DNA of 64,000 bases, from contig NC_135786.1 in NCBI RefSeq assembly GCF_051106095.1, positions 202,297,501 to 202,361,500 on the forward strand. Reading direction: 5' to 3'. This stretch comes from Pogona vitticeps. Its lineage: Eukaryota; Chordata; Lepidosauria; Squamata; Agamidae. The translations under genes were made by a program, and so were the position numbers. Positions 1-30,330 of the stretch are shown here, in pieces (position 1 is the stretch's first letter; each line of letters begins with the position of its first letter). The notes below the pieces were generated by a model, which was not told the origin of the DNA, ran no database searches, and saw only the letters and a list, made by a program, of their open reading frames with translations.

Positions 1-2850
1 TTGTGTACAACAAGGCTTCCTCCTGTGTAGACAAAAAGAGTGGCTTGTTGGTTTTTGGAAATTCATTCACCACATTCTTATCATAAGTACTCTCTCACTT
101 CCAATTCTCTGCAAAGTCTGACTCAGGAAAAACCAGTTCTACTAGGCTGGAGCTGGCTGTGTACAGTGATGATTAGCTGGCACCTGCGACATGATGAAAC
201 CCACCAACACTTTGCTGAAGCACGTTTGAAGAGTTTAAAAAATAGGTTATTAAAAAAAAGCAATACAACAATTTTGTTGCTGAAATGTACATACAGTGCT
301 TTAAAAAAATAATAAGGAATGTCTGTGTAAAGCATGATGTGTCAAGTTATTGAGTCCGTGAGACAAGACAAAATTGGCAACAGAAGGGTGGTTGGCTACT
401 GGCTAGCTAGTATCTCTTGCAAGAAATGGAGAAAGTTGAGTTTAGTGTTGGTCAGCAGGAAGAGGAGTAAAAAACTCAAAAGTTCTGTTTGAAATTGTGT
501 CTAGAATATATTCCATGTCATGCACCCCAGATTTCAGAAGAAAACATTTTAATCTGGGCTTCTCTCTGGCATCTAATATTGTATAGCACTCTGCCCACAT
601 TTTCATTTAATATACAATTAATGTATATATTCATTATATATATTGATATATATAGAGCAGGGAAAGAGTGAGGAGCAGTATGCTAGTTCCCTCCCTCCCT
701 TCCAGTCACTATTGCCCTCTAAATTTAGTGGGATGTTTTCTGCAGTGGAGACTTCCTTCCATCTATACACAATGTAGAAGAACCAATATAACTCATGCTA
801 GATTCAAGGGTATGGGTGGGGCCACTTCACTTCTGTGTGTACCACTAAGATAGACTACAGGGGAAACAGTTCTCACATAAATAATAACAATTATTATGCT
901 GTGTTGAATTGATTTCAACTTAAGATATTCTTCCCAGAGTTTGGTAAGCATAAATTCTGAAATATGGTTTAATAGTCCCAACAAACAGATGAGGAGCAGA
1001 TCTTTTGTAAACAGTATGGCTGCTACCTGTACCTGCTTATTGAAAACCAAGTGATCCTCACATACTTTGCATTATGCTAAGGATTACATGTAACAACAGG
1101 CTATTCCTGAGAAAATCAGTTTCTCCGAAATACAGAGGGGATTGCAGCTAAACTCAGATGGAATAGGGAACCTTGAAAGGGATGGCGGATGGTCTCTGTA
1201 TAGTACTCAGAAAGTCCTCAGACTTTCATCCTGTGAGCCCTTGCTCCACTACAGCACTGCGTAAGAATATAAGAGTGTGTTCTTGATGGCTGTTCCAGGC
1301 TCGTGAAATTTTGGAATTCCATTTTGTCCTTTTGCTTGCAGGCAAAGTTGTTTTATTCATATAGACCCTTCCTGTGTAAGCTGGTCTGAAACAGACTTAG
1401 AATTGCTGAGTCAGTTGAGGAAATACTTTAACTGGTATCCTAACCCAGGATCTTATTTTATACTGGCTGCCCTGAGACCAAAGAGCTGACATTAAATAGA
1501 TGGTGATGAGCCATCTATTGCCCTGATGTCTCATGGATGTACTGCATGTGCAGGTTTGTTTATTTGTTTTGTATAATTAGGGTAAACTATCTTGACAATC
1601 ATTTAGTCAAAAGATAATAATAAAACATTAGCGTTTTCCTGACTAGACTGGAGTATAATTCCTACCAAAACTTAGAACTTGTCATTGTGTTACTTTTTCA
1701 GTAGTTTTCACCTTGAAAAAGTCTTGAGCAGTGAAAAACAAAACATTTAAACAACATGAGGTCCAATTATCTTTGAGGACTAAATAGTAGCAACAAATTT
1801 CGCAACTGCTACAGAGAAGTAAGGATTTTTGTCTTCTAATAGTGTAGGGGCAAGGTCTACAAGGAACGGTACCTCCAACAAATCTAATAGAAATTTAATA
1901 AAATAGTCTCTCACAATTTCATAAAAAAAGGCAAGAACACAGGATATATGAAAAGGTATACAGGCTAGTGCTGTCACATGGATAAGCTCTCTGAGGTCAC
2001 CCTGATAATCTTCCTTGTATCTCTAGACTGAATATCTGACAATATTCAGTCTAGCATATAAGTACTCTGCAGTAACATGAAATAGTTGGATGGAAAAATT
2101 ATCATGGAACTCTCTTAGGAACAGAGATATCAAAGAAGAAAGAGAACATATTACTTGACTTCCCATTTGGGTCCTTTCCAGATCTATTTGATGATTTTGT
2201 TTCCTTGTATATAATCTGGATTCTCTTTTGCCCATGTTAATTCTAATGAATTATTGTTATAAGCCCAGGACTTTTAGCTTGAGAGCATTTTCAATAAATG
2301 CTTGTACCAACATTGTTCCTAGGTCTACTCAAGCGACACAAACAGATCCACAATCGCCGATGTAACGAAAGGCTCGGTCAGCAGACCGTGGGTGCATCTA
2401 GTTCAGGTTTGTCTACACACACTGACTGGAAGCAATGAAAGGATGCAGAAACTGCACATCTTGTAATGTGGTATATCTGTCATCTGCCAGTACTGACTGC
2501 TTTCCTGAAATGCTCATTGTTTGGTCAAACAATGCTTCCACACAAGGCAATAGATAAAAAAGTTTAATCCAGGCGGTTAGAATGGTAGGATACTCAGAAA
2601 CCAGTGGCATCTCTTTCAGTCTTTCAGTTTTAGCACAGACATTTTAGAGGGCCATTCCAAACTAAACCGATTTAATTGAAATTCATTAGGAAGTTTGAAA
2701 CTAGGACTCAGTCAAGTTTTGGAGTGGTTAAGTCACCACAGAAATAAATTGTCCTGCATCAGATGCCTATTTAAACTCTTTATCTTGCTCTGCTCAGTGG
2801 TCAATGGCTTCTGGCTGATACTGGGTCACACCTACACCATCTAGATGTAC
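1..2850. other. Gene-free DNA downstream of TRAM1
   Basis: AT-rich sequence with short stop-limited frames only. No recognised gene or repeat family except the perfect hairpin at 2023-2054. Confidence 0.6.
2023..2054. repeat. Perfect 13-bp inverted repeat with 6-nt loop
   Basis: Arms 2023-2035 and 2042-2054 are exact reverse complements (ctagactgaatat / atattcagtctag) around ctgaca. Function unknown. Confidence 0.8.
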
Positions 2851-2935
2851 AATACCAGAAGTCTTGCATCACCTTAAAGACTAACACCCTTTATTTCTCA
2901 TAGCCTTGGTTCATCAGATACCTGACACATTGTCT
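2850..2935 (-). repeat. Penelope-like element end (fragment) with hammerhead-like core
   Basis: On the minus strand CTGATGA (2917-2911) is followed by GAAA (2897-2894) and then GTTAGTCTTTAAGGTG, the usual order in repeat ends of Penelope-like elements. The family call is from memory of the motif. Confidence 0.45.
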
Positions 2936-3224
2936 CCCTTGGCAGATTATTATTCACATGTGTGGGTGAGTAAGGATTGTAAAAAGTGGAGGGAATGGGA
3001 ATGTGCTACCAGTGATATTTTAAGAATGGACATTAACAAAGGATAGTTGGGTGATAATCTTTCCTGCACTGATGAGTTGATTAACACCTGCAGTATGATA
3101 AAAAGTCTTTATCCCTAATTGAGGCCCCAGGAGGTACAGATGAACCTCTTGATTGATTTAGAATTGGTATCCCTCTTAGTCTGTGCTGTCATATCAGGCA
3201 AAAACAAAAGGAAAAAAAGGTGAC

Positions 3225-3440
3225 AAAACACCAGGCATCTTAAAGACTAACTGCTGTATTTTAATATGAGCTTTCCTGGACAAGTCCACTTCCTCATTCT
3301 GAATTGCTCCAAACTCATATTAAAATACAATGTCCTTGAGGAAGTGGACTTTTCCGTGAAAGTTCATATTAAAATAAACCACTTAGTCTTTAAGGTGCCA
3401 AAATGTTTTTGTCTTCTTTTTTTTCTGTTTTATTTTGCTT
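3225..3440. repeat. Two head-to-head Penelope-like ends (fold-back)
   Basis: An arm running from gcatcttaaagactaac is repeated in inverse orientation as ttagtctttaaggtgcc, each beside a copy of tcatattaaaata and a gaagtggact block. The spacing and motifs match the elements at 2.9 and 15.9 kb. Confidence 0.5.
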
Positions 3441-3899
3441 ATTGATTGATTGATTTGTATTTGGCTCTTCCAGCTTACAATCCATCTTTGAAGTCATTTT
3501 ATTCTAGAGTGGCTACTCTTAGGTCAAAGTGCTCTGAGAGATGTGCTTGCTCCTCCACTATGTTTTCAAAATCACAGTTTCTGGGCTGATAGCCAGTTGC
3601 CAGTCCTGAAAAGATTAGGGCCACTGACTCAATGGATTTATGTAAATATGGATTTAGCAATCAGTAATGGATTCCATATGTAAGTTCAGGTTTGTCAACC
3701 AAGGCCTCTGGGATGGAGGTGTCTGGGAATTGTAGGTGACACTTAGTGTTGAGCCTTTTATCTGTATTCCCCCCCCCCCCCCAATTTATTAAGTGGGTAT
3801 TCTAGTATGAGAAGTGCCAGCTTTAAATCCTGGCACTGTGGATGTATGTTTGATGGATTTGGACAGATATGGTTGCTTTGCCTGGCTTGGCTGGAGATC

Positions 3900-4035
3900 A
3901 AGGATGGGCAAAGTTCACTCCCTTCAAATGTTGCTGGAATGCATTTTCCAAAAGTCATAGCAAATGTAGTTAAATTTGAAAAATGCTGGGAGTTGTGTCC
4001 TGCCAACATCTAATGTGCCACAATTTGCCAACTCC
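3900..4035. mobile_element. hAT-like small element remnant
   Basis: Degraded 'not-quite-palindromic' sequence with atgttgctggaatgc and tgctgggagttgtg blocks, of the same kind as the better preserved copy at 9712-9847. Ends not defined. Confidence 0.3.
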
Positions 4036-4254
4036 TGCTGCAATGACAACTTTTGTGGTGCATATGAAGTAAAACCTTCAAGAATGTAAATATATGCTGT
4101 GGCCTGTAGGCTTCTGATGTAAACAGTGCTTATATATCAATTATGTAATTAACTACATTTTACTGTGCAAATGCATTTCTGGTCACCAATGACAGTTGGA
4201 GAACCAGGATGAGGACTGAATCTAATAGTACCCCCAAGCTGGAAACCTGAGTTT

Positions 4255-4455
4255 TCAAGAGCAGTGAAACACCATCCAGCACAGCTTGAATAGTACTATC
4301 TTGTCTGGATTAAATTTCAAATTGATCACCCTCATCCAATCAAATAATGACCCAAGACACTGATTTAGAACCAAGACAGCTTTCTCAGATTTGGATGCAA
4401 CAGAAAAGTAAGGTTGGGTGTCATTAGCATACTGGTGGCCTTCAACCCCCACATT
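4255..4455 (-). mobile_element. L2/CR1-like LINE reverse transcriptase fragment
   Basis: The minus strand encodes GHQYANDTQPYFSV and VLVLNQCLGSLFDWMRVINL, matching the catalytic YADD region of L2-type LINE reverse transcriptase (here YAND). Short and decayed. Confidence 0.75.
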
Positions 4456-4983
4456 CCAAACGATGGTTTAATGCATATATTGAATAGCATGGGGGGGGGG
4501 GAAACAGAACAGAATCCAGAACGCTCCCAAGGATTAATGGCCAGGGAAAAAAGCCCTTCAGCACCATCTACATGAAGTAGATATTCCAGTGGGCTCTATC
4601 CTGTGCTTGGTCAGAATTGCTCCAAGTTCTCTGCCATTGGCTCTCTAGTCACCATCCCTCCCGCCTTGTTTCATCACTGCCAACCCCATTAGAAAAGGGA
4701 GAATCTTAAGGGGTTGTTAAGAGGGATTGTATCTATTGTTCTGGATATTTCACAATTCCAAAATCAATGTGGACTTTGCAGGATCACCTGCTGAGGTGAT
4801 GGAAACTTAGCTGGATCCATACACCTCCTGTTACAGACCATCTTAATCTCAATCTTCCCTTTGCAGGATACATCATTTTTTTAAAAAAATCCTGTCGTAT
4901 GTATGTATGTAACACTCTTATTCTTTCGATCACCATGCATGGGTGTAAAAGATGGTCAGTTAAAAATATTGCCAGGAAAAAAA

Positions 4984-5345
4984 TATTACCATTTGAAATA
5001 TGGTGCTGGAGAAGAGCAGATACCATGGACTGCCTGAAAGACTGACAAGTGATCAAATCAACCCTGAACTATCTCTGGAGGCGAAAACGTTGAAACTGAG
5101 GCTGTCTTACTTTGGACACATCATGAAAAGGCAGGATTCTCTGGAAAATACAATAATGCTGAGAAAGGTGGAAGGCAGCAGGAAAAGACAAAGGCCAAAT
5201 ATGAGATCGACTGACTCCTTAAAGGAACCACGGGTTTGAGTTTACAACAGCTGAGCAGGGCAGTTGAGGAAAAGACATTTTGGAGATCAGTCATTCATAG
5301 GACTGCTCTAAGTCAGAGGTAACTTGACAGTGCATAACAACAATG
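4984..5345 (+). mobile_element. Old RTE/BovB-like LINE 3' end
   Basis: Encodes LRLSYFGHIMKRQDSLENT and RKVEGSRKRQRPN, the C-terminal end of RTE-type reverse transcriptase. Related copies at 6550-6700, 24790-25000 and 59756-60460 share the RRQDSLEK and KRQRPN blocks. Confidence 0.75.
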
Positions 5346-6540
5346 TATGTATGAGAAAACAATGAGGGAGGGAAGGAGTGCCAGAGACAGAAGAAATAAG
5401 CCTACAATTTGGGAAAATTCACTTTTAATCTTGAAAGGAAAAATTTAGTGATGTTTCACCTATTCTCATGACCTACTGTACAATAATCCCTCTGGAACAA
5501 AAGTCCTGACCCCCCTCTAGTGCTTACACGTGGAACTGTAATGTCTGTGGTTGAAACATGCAATGCCCTGTTTGGTTGGAGTCACCGTGCAGTTCCTAAT
5601 AACCAATATTTAACCACCAATTTGGTGGAAGGCAAATTCATTGATTATAACCATAGACATTTCATTAATAAATATTGATAACTTAAGTCAGAGGGTAGAA
5701 ATACTTGTTTTGAAGCTGTATATACACTAAAACACATTCCTGATTACTTTAGGCAGATTTTAAGCACCCTGTTGAAGGGAGGCTGGTTGGTCACTAATAC
5801 TAATTTAGAAGTCTAGATGCAATTTTGGAAATAATAACCATAACTGAAATGAAATTTAATGCATCTCACATAGTGAGGAAGGCATTGTCCTGTTTGCCAC
5901 CTTCAGACTACTGTCTCGTGCAATTTCATCCCCTCCCTCCATTTGTAACTTGGACTTGGAAATGGGACTAGGGAGCACTTCAAATGCATGCCATTTCCCA
6001 ATAGACTCTCCTTTACAGAGAAGGACCCAAAGCCACCCTATACAGCTGTCATATATTGGCAATGGTAACGTGGAAAGAACTTAAGTCCTCTAAGAGAAAG
6101 AGGAACATACCACACACCTCTGCCTGTGGGGGAGGGGGAGGAGAGAAGGAAGAGGAAGCCCAGTAAGCTGCTTCTTCATCAGCAGTGGCAGACACTTGAG
6201 TATTTCCAGACTTGACCATGGAAGTTTTTTTTCTGCATCCCTGATGGTAAAATTTTCACAAACATTCAAGGGACATTGCAACATTGGCTGCTAAATGGCC
6301 ATGACTCAGGATGAGGGGGACATGCCTGGCAAACAAAGCATCTCCAGAGAGGATTTAAGAAAATGCTTCTGAAAAGCAAGACCCATTAATTGTGATGTGT
6401 GTGTGGATGGGCAGGACTTGTACTTCTTGCATTTCCTATACACAGCTTTCTTTCTTTTGACTGCACCACTCACTGACATATCCTTACACCTCATTTATTT
6501 TAAAACAGAGAGCAAGGTTTGGTCTTCCATGATTGTGCCG
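5346..6540. other. Gene-free stretch
   Basis: Only short unlinked frames. No recognised coding or repeat content. Confidence 0.5.
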
Positions 6541-6549
6541 AACAGTTAA

Positions 6550-6705
6550 AGGAGGGCTAGGCTAAGTCAAGCCTAAATTATCTCTGGTAGCAAAAATTAC
6601 TAAGCTGAGGCCATTCTACTTTCAGCACGCCATGACTGGAAAAGACAAGAATGCTGGGTAAAGCTGAAGGCAGCAGGATGGGAGGAAGACCAAAAAAATG
6701 AGATA
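6550..6705 (+). mobile_element. RTE-like LINE 3' fragment, strongly decayed
   Basis: Shares the aagctgaggc...ctactttc and aagacaagaatgctggg blocks with the RTE copies at 5.1 kb and 60.2 kb. Confidence 0.55.
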
Positions 6706-7017
6706 GAATTAGTTAATTTTAGACCAAAATTCCCAGTAGGCCAAGCAGCAGGAATTCTAGTAACTCTTCCAAGATCTCTGCTGGTCTTCTTGATCCTTGA
6801 TCCCTTCCACTTCACCTATTTGTTCTCTACCTCACCTAACAGAGATTGGGCCGCCGTATTCCAGATTCTATCTTCTGAAATACAAATGTGGAACAATTAA
6901 TTCTGTCAAAAACATCCATCAGAAGAACTGAAGTAATCTAATTTAACTGGTGAGTTGCAGTGCAATCCTACGCATGCTTTACTGAGAACTACATTCCACT
7001 CTGTTCTATTTATTGTT

Positions 7018-7205
7018 GATATGTGCCAAGTCGAAACTGTTTTATAGTGACTGTAACAGGGCTCTGAAGGAGAGTGAAATATTTTAGGAGTGGTTTTACC
7101 AGTTCCACACCTCCAGTGAGTTTCCAGGGCTCAGCAGAAATCCAAACCCAGGCCTCCTGCATTCTAGTCCAGCATTCTGTTCACTACACCACACTGGGTA
7201 TCAAT
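7018..7205 (+). repeat. Old interspersed SINE/LINE-tail-like repeat
   Basis: Shares the block gtgaaatattttaggagtgg and ttttaccagttcc with 13655-13765, and an end resembling 54720-54895 and 46520-46600 (ccagcattctgttcactaca). The repeat recurs four to five times in the window. Family name unknown. Confidence 0.5.
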
Positions 7206-7396
7206 GAGGATTCCTGGTAAATGTGTTTAGGATTGCAAACTTGGGATTGTTATGTAGTAACTGGAAATTGAAGCATGTGAACAAGTCTTTTTGCCTTACA
7301 GGAGAAGCCCTGTATTAGAGTTGTGTGCGTGTTTTAAATTTCAAGACATTCAGCAGGATAAAAGGTACCATTTCTCTACAATTTCCCTTCACTGCA

Positions 7397-7440
7397 CATC
7401 CACATTGCTCCCATTCCTCGAAAAGGGAGCAATGTGGATG
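7397..7440. repeat. Perfect 16-bp inverted repeat, 12-nt loop
   Basis: Arms 7397-7412 (catccacattgctccc) and 7425-7440 (gggagcaatgtggatg) are exact reverse complements. Confidence 0.85.
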
Positions 7441-9037
7441 TCATTGAAAGTCATTTAACATCAGCAGGTTAACCAACTGCTGTTTATAGATCTTAAAGAG
7501 AGAGGAGGCTAATGCCCCTAAATAAAGGATATGATCTTCTATTAGGAAGTGAAAGCCAACATTGGCTTTTGGCGCAGTGGGGTGATCAATGCTGCCAACA
7601 TATGCTGCTATAATTTTACATCCACCTTATTTGTAAGCATATCAACTACTGGAGAAGCAAACAGCTGTATCAGCAAAGATGCTTTTTGGAGCTAATTAGC
7701 TAAATCAGAGCTTGGAAATAAACAGTGAAAAGCAACTTAGTTACCAGTAATTGCATCTATTTAAGTAATGACTAATGCGGTAGCTCCAAAATCAGTTCCA
7801 AGATCTGAGTAAGATCTACTTGCGATCAAAAATCACTTTGGCAATGCCTTTGTAGAGATAATCTGACATTTTTTCAAGATTTTTCAGGGTCATTCTCATC
7901 AATTTAGCAACAAGATAAGTATTCTTTGGTTTTGCATTTCTGTATTTCCAAGGTGCAGCATCAGAGGAGGGCCACAAAGTATTTTTCTCCATTTTTCTGC
8001 TCTGTTAACACTGCACAACATTAATAAAATGCGACACAATGAAGTATTTGCACAATTGGAATGCTGATAACAGCAACATGGCTGTGGAGAACCAAAAAAC
8101 AAACCTCACAACTTTATAGAGCAGAAAATCCTTCATTATTATCATATGCATTATATAGTCCCATCACCGATTTATATTGTTATTCCATATTATTCACAAT
8201 CCCCATCCACTATACTAAATTCTTTTGGTAAACTATCCCTTTTAATAAAAATCCCCACCTATTCCCCAGATTGTAATTATATTTTAGTAAATAAGTTAGA
8301 TGGATAAACTGTGTCACTAATCTCATTATTTCTGAACAATGCCCAATGTTCTATTATCCTCTTGCAGATGCAGTTCTCTTCTTCTACATGTTATTTTTAT
8401 CCACTCAACTATCTGCCATACTTTTTCTAATCAGTCCTCACATGACTTTTTTTTTGTCTTCATAATTCAGAACTACTGGATAGGTTATATCCAGTGCTAT
8501 CTTGAATCACATCAACCAACCTCCCAAAACCTCTGCATTTTTCTACAAATCCAAAATCTATGAAGGCAATTTCCTTTTAAATGACCACTTCCCCAACACG
8601 GCATATTATTTTTAAAGATTTGAGATACTCTACCACTGATACATCATTTTCTAAAAGCTTTCTTTGAAATTTGAACTACTCAGAACAGGAGCAGCTATGC
8701 TGTTTTTATAAATCTTTTGTTTGCAGTAACTAAAGAATTGTGAAGGATTCAGCTTTAATGGCCCTATAAAGCAATAACCAAAATCTACCAAAAAAATAAA
8801 AAAAAGCCATCAATTTATCCCATCTGTAATGTTAATAGCAACAGATTACATTTTGGGCCTCTGCACAAATGAAATAACAAACTAATTTTCCCTTGCAAAG
8901 GGGGATTCTTTTTCTGTTAACTTACCTGTTCTCATGTTTCATGGAGGATAGTCACTTGTCAGTGGGTGGGGGTCAATGCCAACAATCCCACTTATGTTCA
9001 TATTCCTTTCTTTCAAATAATTTGTATTTAATTTGTG
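7441..9037. other. Gene-free stretch
   Basis: AT-rich, no recognised coding, RNA or repeat feature. Confidence 0.5.
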
Positions 9038-9462
9038 CAGTGGTGCCCCGCATAGCGAGGTTAATCCGTTCCGGATTAACCCTCGCTATGCGGAATCGTC
9101 GCTAAACGGGTAGGGAAAACGTACTGAAACGTATTAAACTTAGTTTAATGCGTTCCAATACCTTGCTTACTTACCCGTTCAGCGAGGATTCCCCTTGCCG
9201 GCAGCCATTTTCGCGCCCTCGCTAAGCGAGGGCAGGGCGTGAAAACGGCTGCCGGCAGCCATTTCCGGGCTTCCGGCGGCCATTTTGGAGCCGCCGAACA
9301 GCTGTTCGGCGGCTCCAAAATGGCCGCCGCAATACCCGATCTTCGCAATGCGGGTTTTCCCCATTGCGAAGATCAGGTATGTTTCCGTATAGCGATCCCG
9401 AAAAAGGGATCGCTATACGGAAACATCGCTATACGGTGCACTCGCTAAGCGAGGCACCACTG
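9038..9462. mobile_element. Tigger-like non-autonomous DNA element (425 bp, hairpin-rich)
   Basis: Ends cagtggtgccccgcatagcg and cgctaagcgaggcaccactg are terminal inverted repeats. TA follows the right end. The inside is a chain of nested hairpins, for example gagccgccgaacagctgttc with its mirror near 9290-9315 and gtttccgtatagcgatccc with its mirror near 9380-9424. Family by TIR resemblance. Confidence 0.75.
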
Positions 9463-9711
9463 TATTTGTATTTAAGAGGCTGCCTTTTGTAACGCAATAA
9501 AAGAACATAAAAATCAAAATAAGAGTCATTTTGTGTTTCTTCACTAATGCTGAAACAAACAAACAAACAAACAAACATATAGCAAAAATCTTCTGGATTC
9601 TTAAGAAACCCTTCCCCAATTCAGAGGACCTTGCTGCTCCCTGCTTTTAAACCCCTGCCTCAAATATCTCTGCAGTATAATATATAGGAGCATCTTCTGC
9701 ATCCTCTAGAG

Positions 9712-9847
9712 CAGTGGTCTCCAACCTTGGGCCTCTAGATGTTCTTGGACTTCAACTCCCAGAAATTCTGGCCAGCAGAGGTGGTGATGAAGGCTTCTGG
9801 GAGTTGTAGTTCAAGAACATCTGGAGGCCCAAGGTTGGAGACTACTG
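9712..9847. mobile_element. hAT-like MITE with 8-bp target-site duplication
   Basis: TIRs cagtggtctccaaccttggg and its near-mirror at the right end extend almost 60 bp, so the element is nearly one palindrome. It is flanked on both sides by ctctagag (9704-9711 and 9848-9855), the 8-bp duplication expected for hAT elements. Confidence 0.9.
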
Positions 9848-10001
9848 CTCTAGAGAAGTGCAGGGTTTCACTGCTAGCCATGAGGCTCCACTTCTGAGGT
9901 GGCTGCAAGTTCCTTCGAAGAGACCACTCTTCCATGAGATAAACAAAGAGGCAAAAAGTTGTCAAATATCTCAACACTTTGTTAGGTGTCAATATTACAG
10001 T

Positions 10002-10441
10002 TTTTTGGCTTCTAGGGTAGCTTTCGTTTATCCCCACCATCCATTATAAGTACTGTATAGCAAATTTCAGGTAATGATATTAACACAACTAAATTCAACT
10101 GATAATTTGATTTTGGGGGAAAAAGTATCAATGTCACAATGATTATTCAAAATGCTTATTCACATCATGCCCTTATTTATATCTTTATCTTCAGGTACAG
10201 AAAGATGCCTTTTGTCCCACCAAAATGTACCAAAGTGACCTTTCATAAATATATGAATCTTCACATCAGGAAAAAGAGTGGTGGTGATAAACACTCAGGT
10301 GAGCATTCTTTCAAGAAGTTACTTACCACCATCTGACAGGATATTTGGGCATTTCATAGTCTGCTCCTAAATATACTGCAAGTTCAGGAGTAATTTTTGG
10401 CTTCTAGGCTAGCTTTTGTTTATCCCCACTATCCACTATAA
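10002..10441. repeat. Pair of about 45-bp direct repeats 390 bp apart
   Basis: 10002-10048 and 10392-10441 both read approximately ttttggcttctaggntagct then tttgtttatccccac and atccantataa. The DNA between contains no recognised element. Confidence 0.6.
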
Positions 10442-11074
10442 TGGTGGATTCTGGCCAACTGGAAATTAACTAATATCCAGCAAAAATAGGTAGACAAATA
10501 TTTTTTAAAAATGCAAATCTGTATGCCTAAATAAAGCATAGAAGCACATGTAAGAGATGTGGGCCCTTAGCCCTAAACATCTTCATGTAGAAACTTGTTC
10601 CTCCTCTTAAGTCCCCATCCTTTCTGTCTTGAGCAGAAGTCTTAGCAGTGCACACACTTTTGTTTGCTTGAACATACCTGCAATATTACTGGGAACTCTC
10701 CATTATCAGTATTCTCAATCGTGCAAATGCAAGTGAATCTCTTCAACAGACCACACTGTTCAACATGGGGAGTTAGCTCCTTTCAAGGAGAAAGGCGGGA
10801 TAAAAATAGACAGACAGACAGACAGATAGTGAACTGAGAGATGGCATGTGCCATCCACTCCTTATCTGTATTTCTCAGATAATTTCTCCATGGTGTATCC
10901 AAGCACTGTAAGTCTGGGTAGGTCTCCCAATGAAATATTGAAGACTGGCTATTTCCCAAGGAAATAGTTTGATTGCTAATCAAACTAATCAGACAGCAAA
11001 GCAATGAGTTGGATCTAGACTTGCCTGAAGGAGAACTCTGCTAAATGATTATTCCTGGGGGGGGGGAATGGAGG

Positions 11075-11310
11075 TGATTATTACTTATTTATTTTTATTT
11101 TATTAGATTTATACCCCACCCATCTAGACCAAAGGTCTACTCTGGGCAGCATTACAAATTTAAAAATAGTAAAACCAATAAACATGCAATAAACCCAAGA
11201 TGATAACATGTGAATTTAAGATACAGCAGGAGGGAAAGCCTGCCCAAATAGCCAAGTCTTGAGTTTACTTCTGAAGACACCCAGAGAGGGAGCCAGGCAA
11301 TTTCCGATTA
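11075..11310 (-). mobile_element. L2/CR1-like LINE 3' end
   Basis: Contains ttattttattagatttatac then cccacccatctag and ggtctactctgggcagc, the antisense form of an L2-type 3' tail, followed by an antisense piece resembling agccaagtcttgagtttact. Similar to 31400 and 58361. Confidence 0.6.
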
Positions 11311-11857
11311 CCAATTTCCCCCTTCCGCCTGCAGCTGTGTACAATGGGTTCCTGCCGAACAGCATGGGGCAGTGAACAGAAAACCAACAAAAATGGTCTC
11401 CCTTGCTGCAAACAGCTTGGATCCAACAAGCCCACGCAGGAGATTCCTACACAACATAGATACTCAGTAACATTTTAATCAGTCCAACTGTGTTTTAATA
11501 AGGGATTTTCTCGAACCACTGTAGAAATCACCTACAAAGTAATGAATTTTATTCTGTTGCTTTACAAATTTTCTTGTGAAATGTAAAACCAAAATTTACA
11601 CCTAAGTGTTAGAGAATATCTAAAAAATTGCATTATTTAATCTTCAATTCTGAATTGTTCTTAAAAACAAGAACTTTACAACATCTTTTTGGAATCGGCT
11701 ACGAAGCTGGAAGGAATGGAAGAATGTAAGACTGAGTTCTGATTAATACTCAAATATTTTCAAAGATATTAAAAAATAATCTGGCCCCTTTTCAATTAAA
11801 ATATTTTTAAAAGTTAAAACAAAACATTATGGTAGCAATAATCAAAAAAAGCACTAA
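11311..11857. other. Gene-free stretch, may include TRAM1 3' UTR
   Basis: AT-rich. The only signal is a minus-strand AATAAA at 11548-11553, so a longer TRAM1 3' UTR could extend here. Confidence 0.4.
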
Positions 11858-11863
11858 TTTTAT
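11858..11863 (-). terminator. Candidate TRAM1 polyadenylation signal AATAAA
   Basis: First AATAAA hexamer on the minus strand after the stop, about 100 nt downstream. A second one lies at 11548-11553. TRAM1 mRNAs usually have a longer 3' UTR, so which one is used cannot be decided from sequence. Confidence 0.35.
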
Positions 11864-11961
11864 TTTTTGTTCACAACAGGAACTCTGGTGCTGAAAGAAT
11901 TTCAAAGTAAAAAGCAGTTCTCTTTGGGGATATTAGTCAATTAACTTAATAAAGTTCTGTT

Positions 11962-30330
<18,369 letters not shown>

